IMG/VR virus record: IMGVR_UViG_3300046492_000083
Location: 1 to 34,562 of that record
Direction: 5' to 3' (one strand)
DNA from: a virus
Length of the DNA stretch: 34,562 bases
Shown here: piece after piece, positions 34,475 through 34,562 of the stretch
Numbering within the stretch: the stretch's first letter is position 1
How the letters are laid out: every line of letters starts with the position of its first letter
Notes under the pieces: model-generated
What the model was told of the DNA's origin: nothing
Database searches by the model: none
The model's input: the letters and a program-made list of their open reading frames with translations, nothing else
Translations under genes and position numbers: made by a program

Positions 34475-34547
34475 AGGGTAGTGGCCCAGTGGCTAGGGCG
34501 TCCGGTTTGGGGCCGGAACATCGCGGGTTCGAGTCCCGCCTACCCGA
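34475..34547 (+). tRNA. tRNA-Pro (UGG)
   Basis: 73 bases. Acceptor AGGGTAG (34475-34481) pairs with CTACCCG (34540-34546) except for the first A-G. D arm GCCC/GGGC, anticodon stem TCCGG/CCGGA with loop TTTGGGG (TGG at 34508-34510), T arm GCGGG-TTCGAGT-CCCGC. Discriminator A34547. The unpaired first position is unusual for tRNA-Pro but mild. No CCA encoded. Confidence 0.9.
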
Positions 34548-34562
34548 CTGAGCACCGGTAGT

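Overview
The window is one continuous stretch of a temperate, high-GC siphovirus genome, almost certainly a Streptomyces phage. Every convincing gene is on the + strand, with strong GGAGG-type ribosome binding sites, many GTG and TTG starts, and 1-20 base overlaps between neighbours. The mix of modules (HK97-type head, GH25 lysin, dNMP kinase, a phiC31 gp3-like protein, D5-type primase-helicase, DNA polymerase I, a sigma-like protein, ThyX, dCMP deaminase and a large serine integrase) fits the R4/phiJoe-like group of Streptomyces siphophages. That placement is from memory and was not tested by a search. The window opens inside the portal gene and closes inside a tRNA cluster, so it is not a complete genome.

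Layout: (1) 1-13652, virion genes: portal, MuF-like protein, scaffold, major capsid protein, a 54-residue protein, four head-tail connector/tail genes, major tail protein, tail chaperones joined by a -1 frameshift at GGGAAAA, tape measure, a 1058-residue minor tail protein, a poly-gamma-glutamate-hydrolase-like tail protein and a tip-like protein. (2) 13723-15095, lysis: GH25 muramidase and two small membrane proteins. (3) 15097-28399, early replication and nucleotide genes: dNMP kinase, RecB-like nuclease, gp3-like protein, HNH nucleases, primase-helicase, DNA polymerase, sigma-like factor and small unknowns. (4) 28457-31101, ThyX, dCMP deaminase and small unknowns. (5) 31102-33737, integration module: three small genes, a 50-bp attP and a serine integrase. 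(6) 33738-34562, a non-coding control element followed by tRNA-Asp, -Asn, -Thr, a tRNA-like cloverleaf and tRNA-Pro.

Three kinds of dispersed control sequence tie the map together. Seven copies of TGCGATCGAACCGCTAG (two with one mismatch) stand 30-130 bases before early genes and the tRNA cluster. I infer they are phage-specific promoters, and the sigma-like gene, which has its own copy, is the natural candidate reader. About ten palindromes built from the half-site CACNTACCAA lie just after stop codons. They look like a repressor operator or stoperator family, and some overlap or abut host-type promoters. Two 94-bp copies of a long hairpin stand directly before two of the phage-type promoters.

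The most unusual points are: a hydrolase domain that appears to sit in the middle of a tail lectin domain; a 41-base tRNA minihelix with no D or anticodon arm; a tRNA-like cloverleaf and a tRNA-Thr with a 7-base insertion; and an attP that is a symmetric 50-bp site ending at the integrase ATG. The three genes of the integration module at 31762, 32016 and 32322 appear to be leaderless, with TAGNNT boxes 6-7 bases before ATG.
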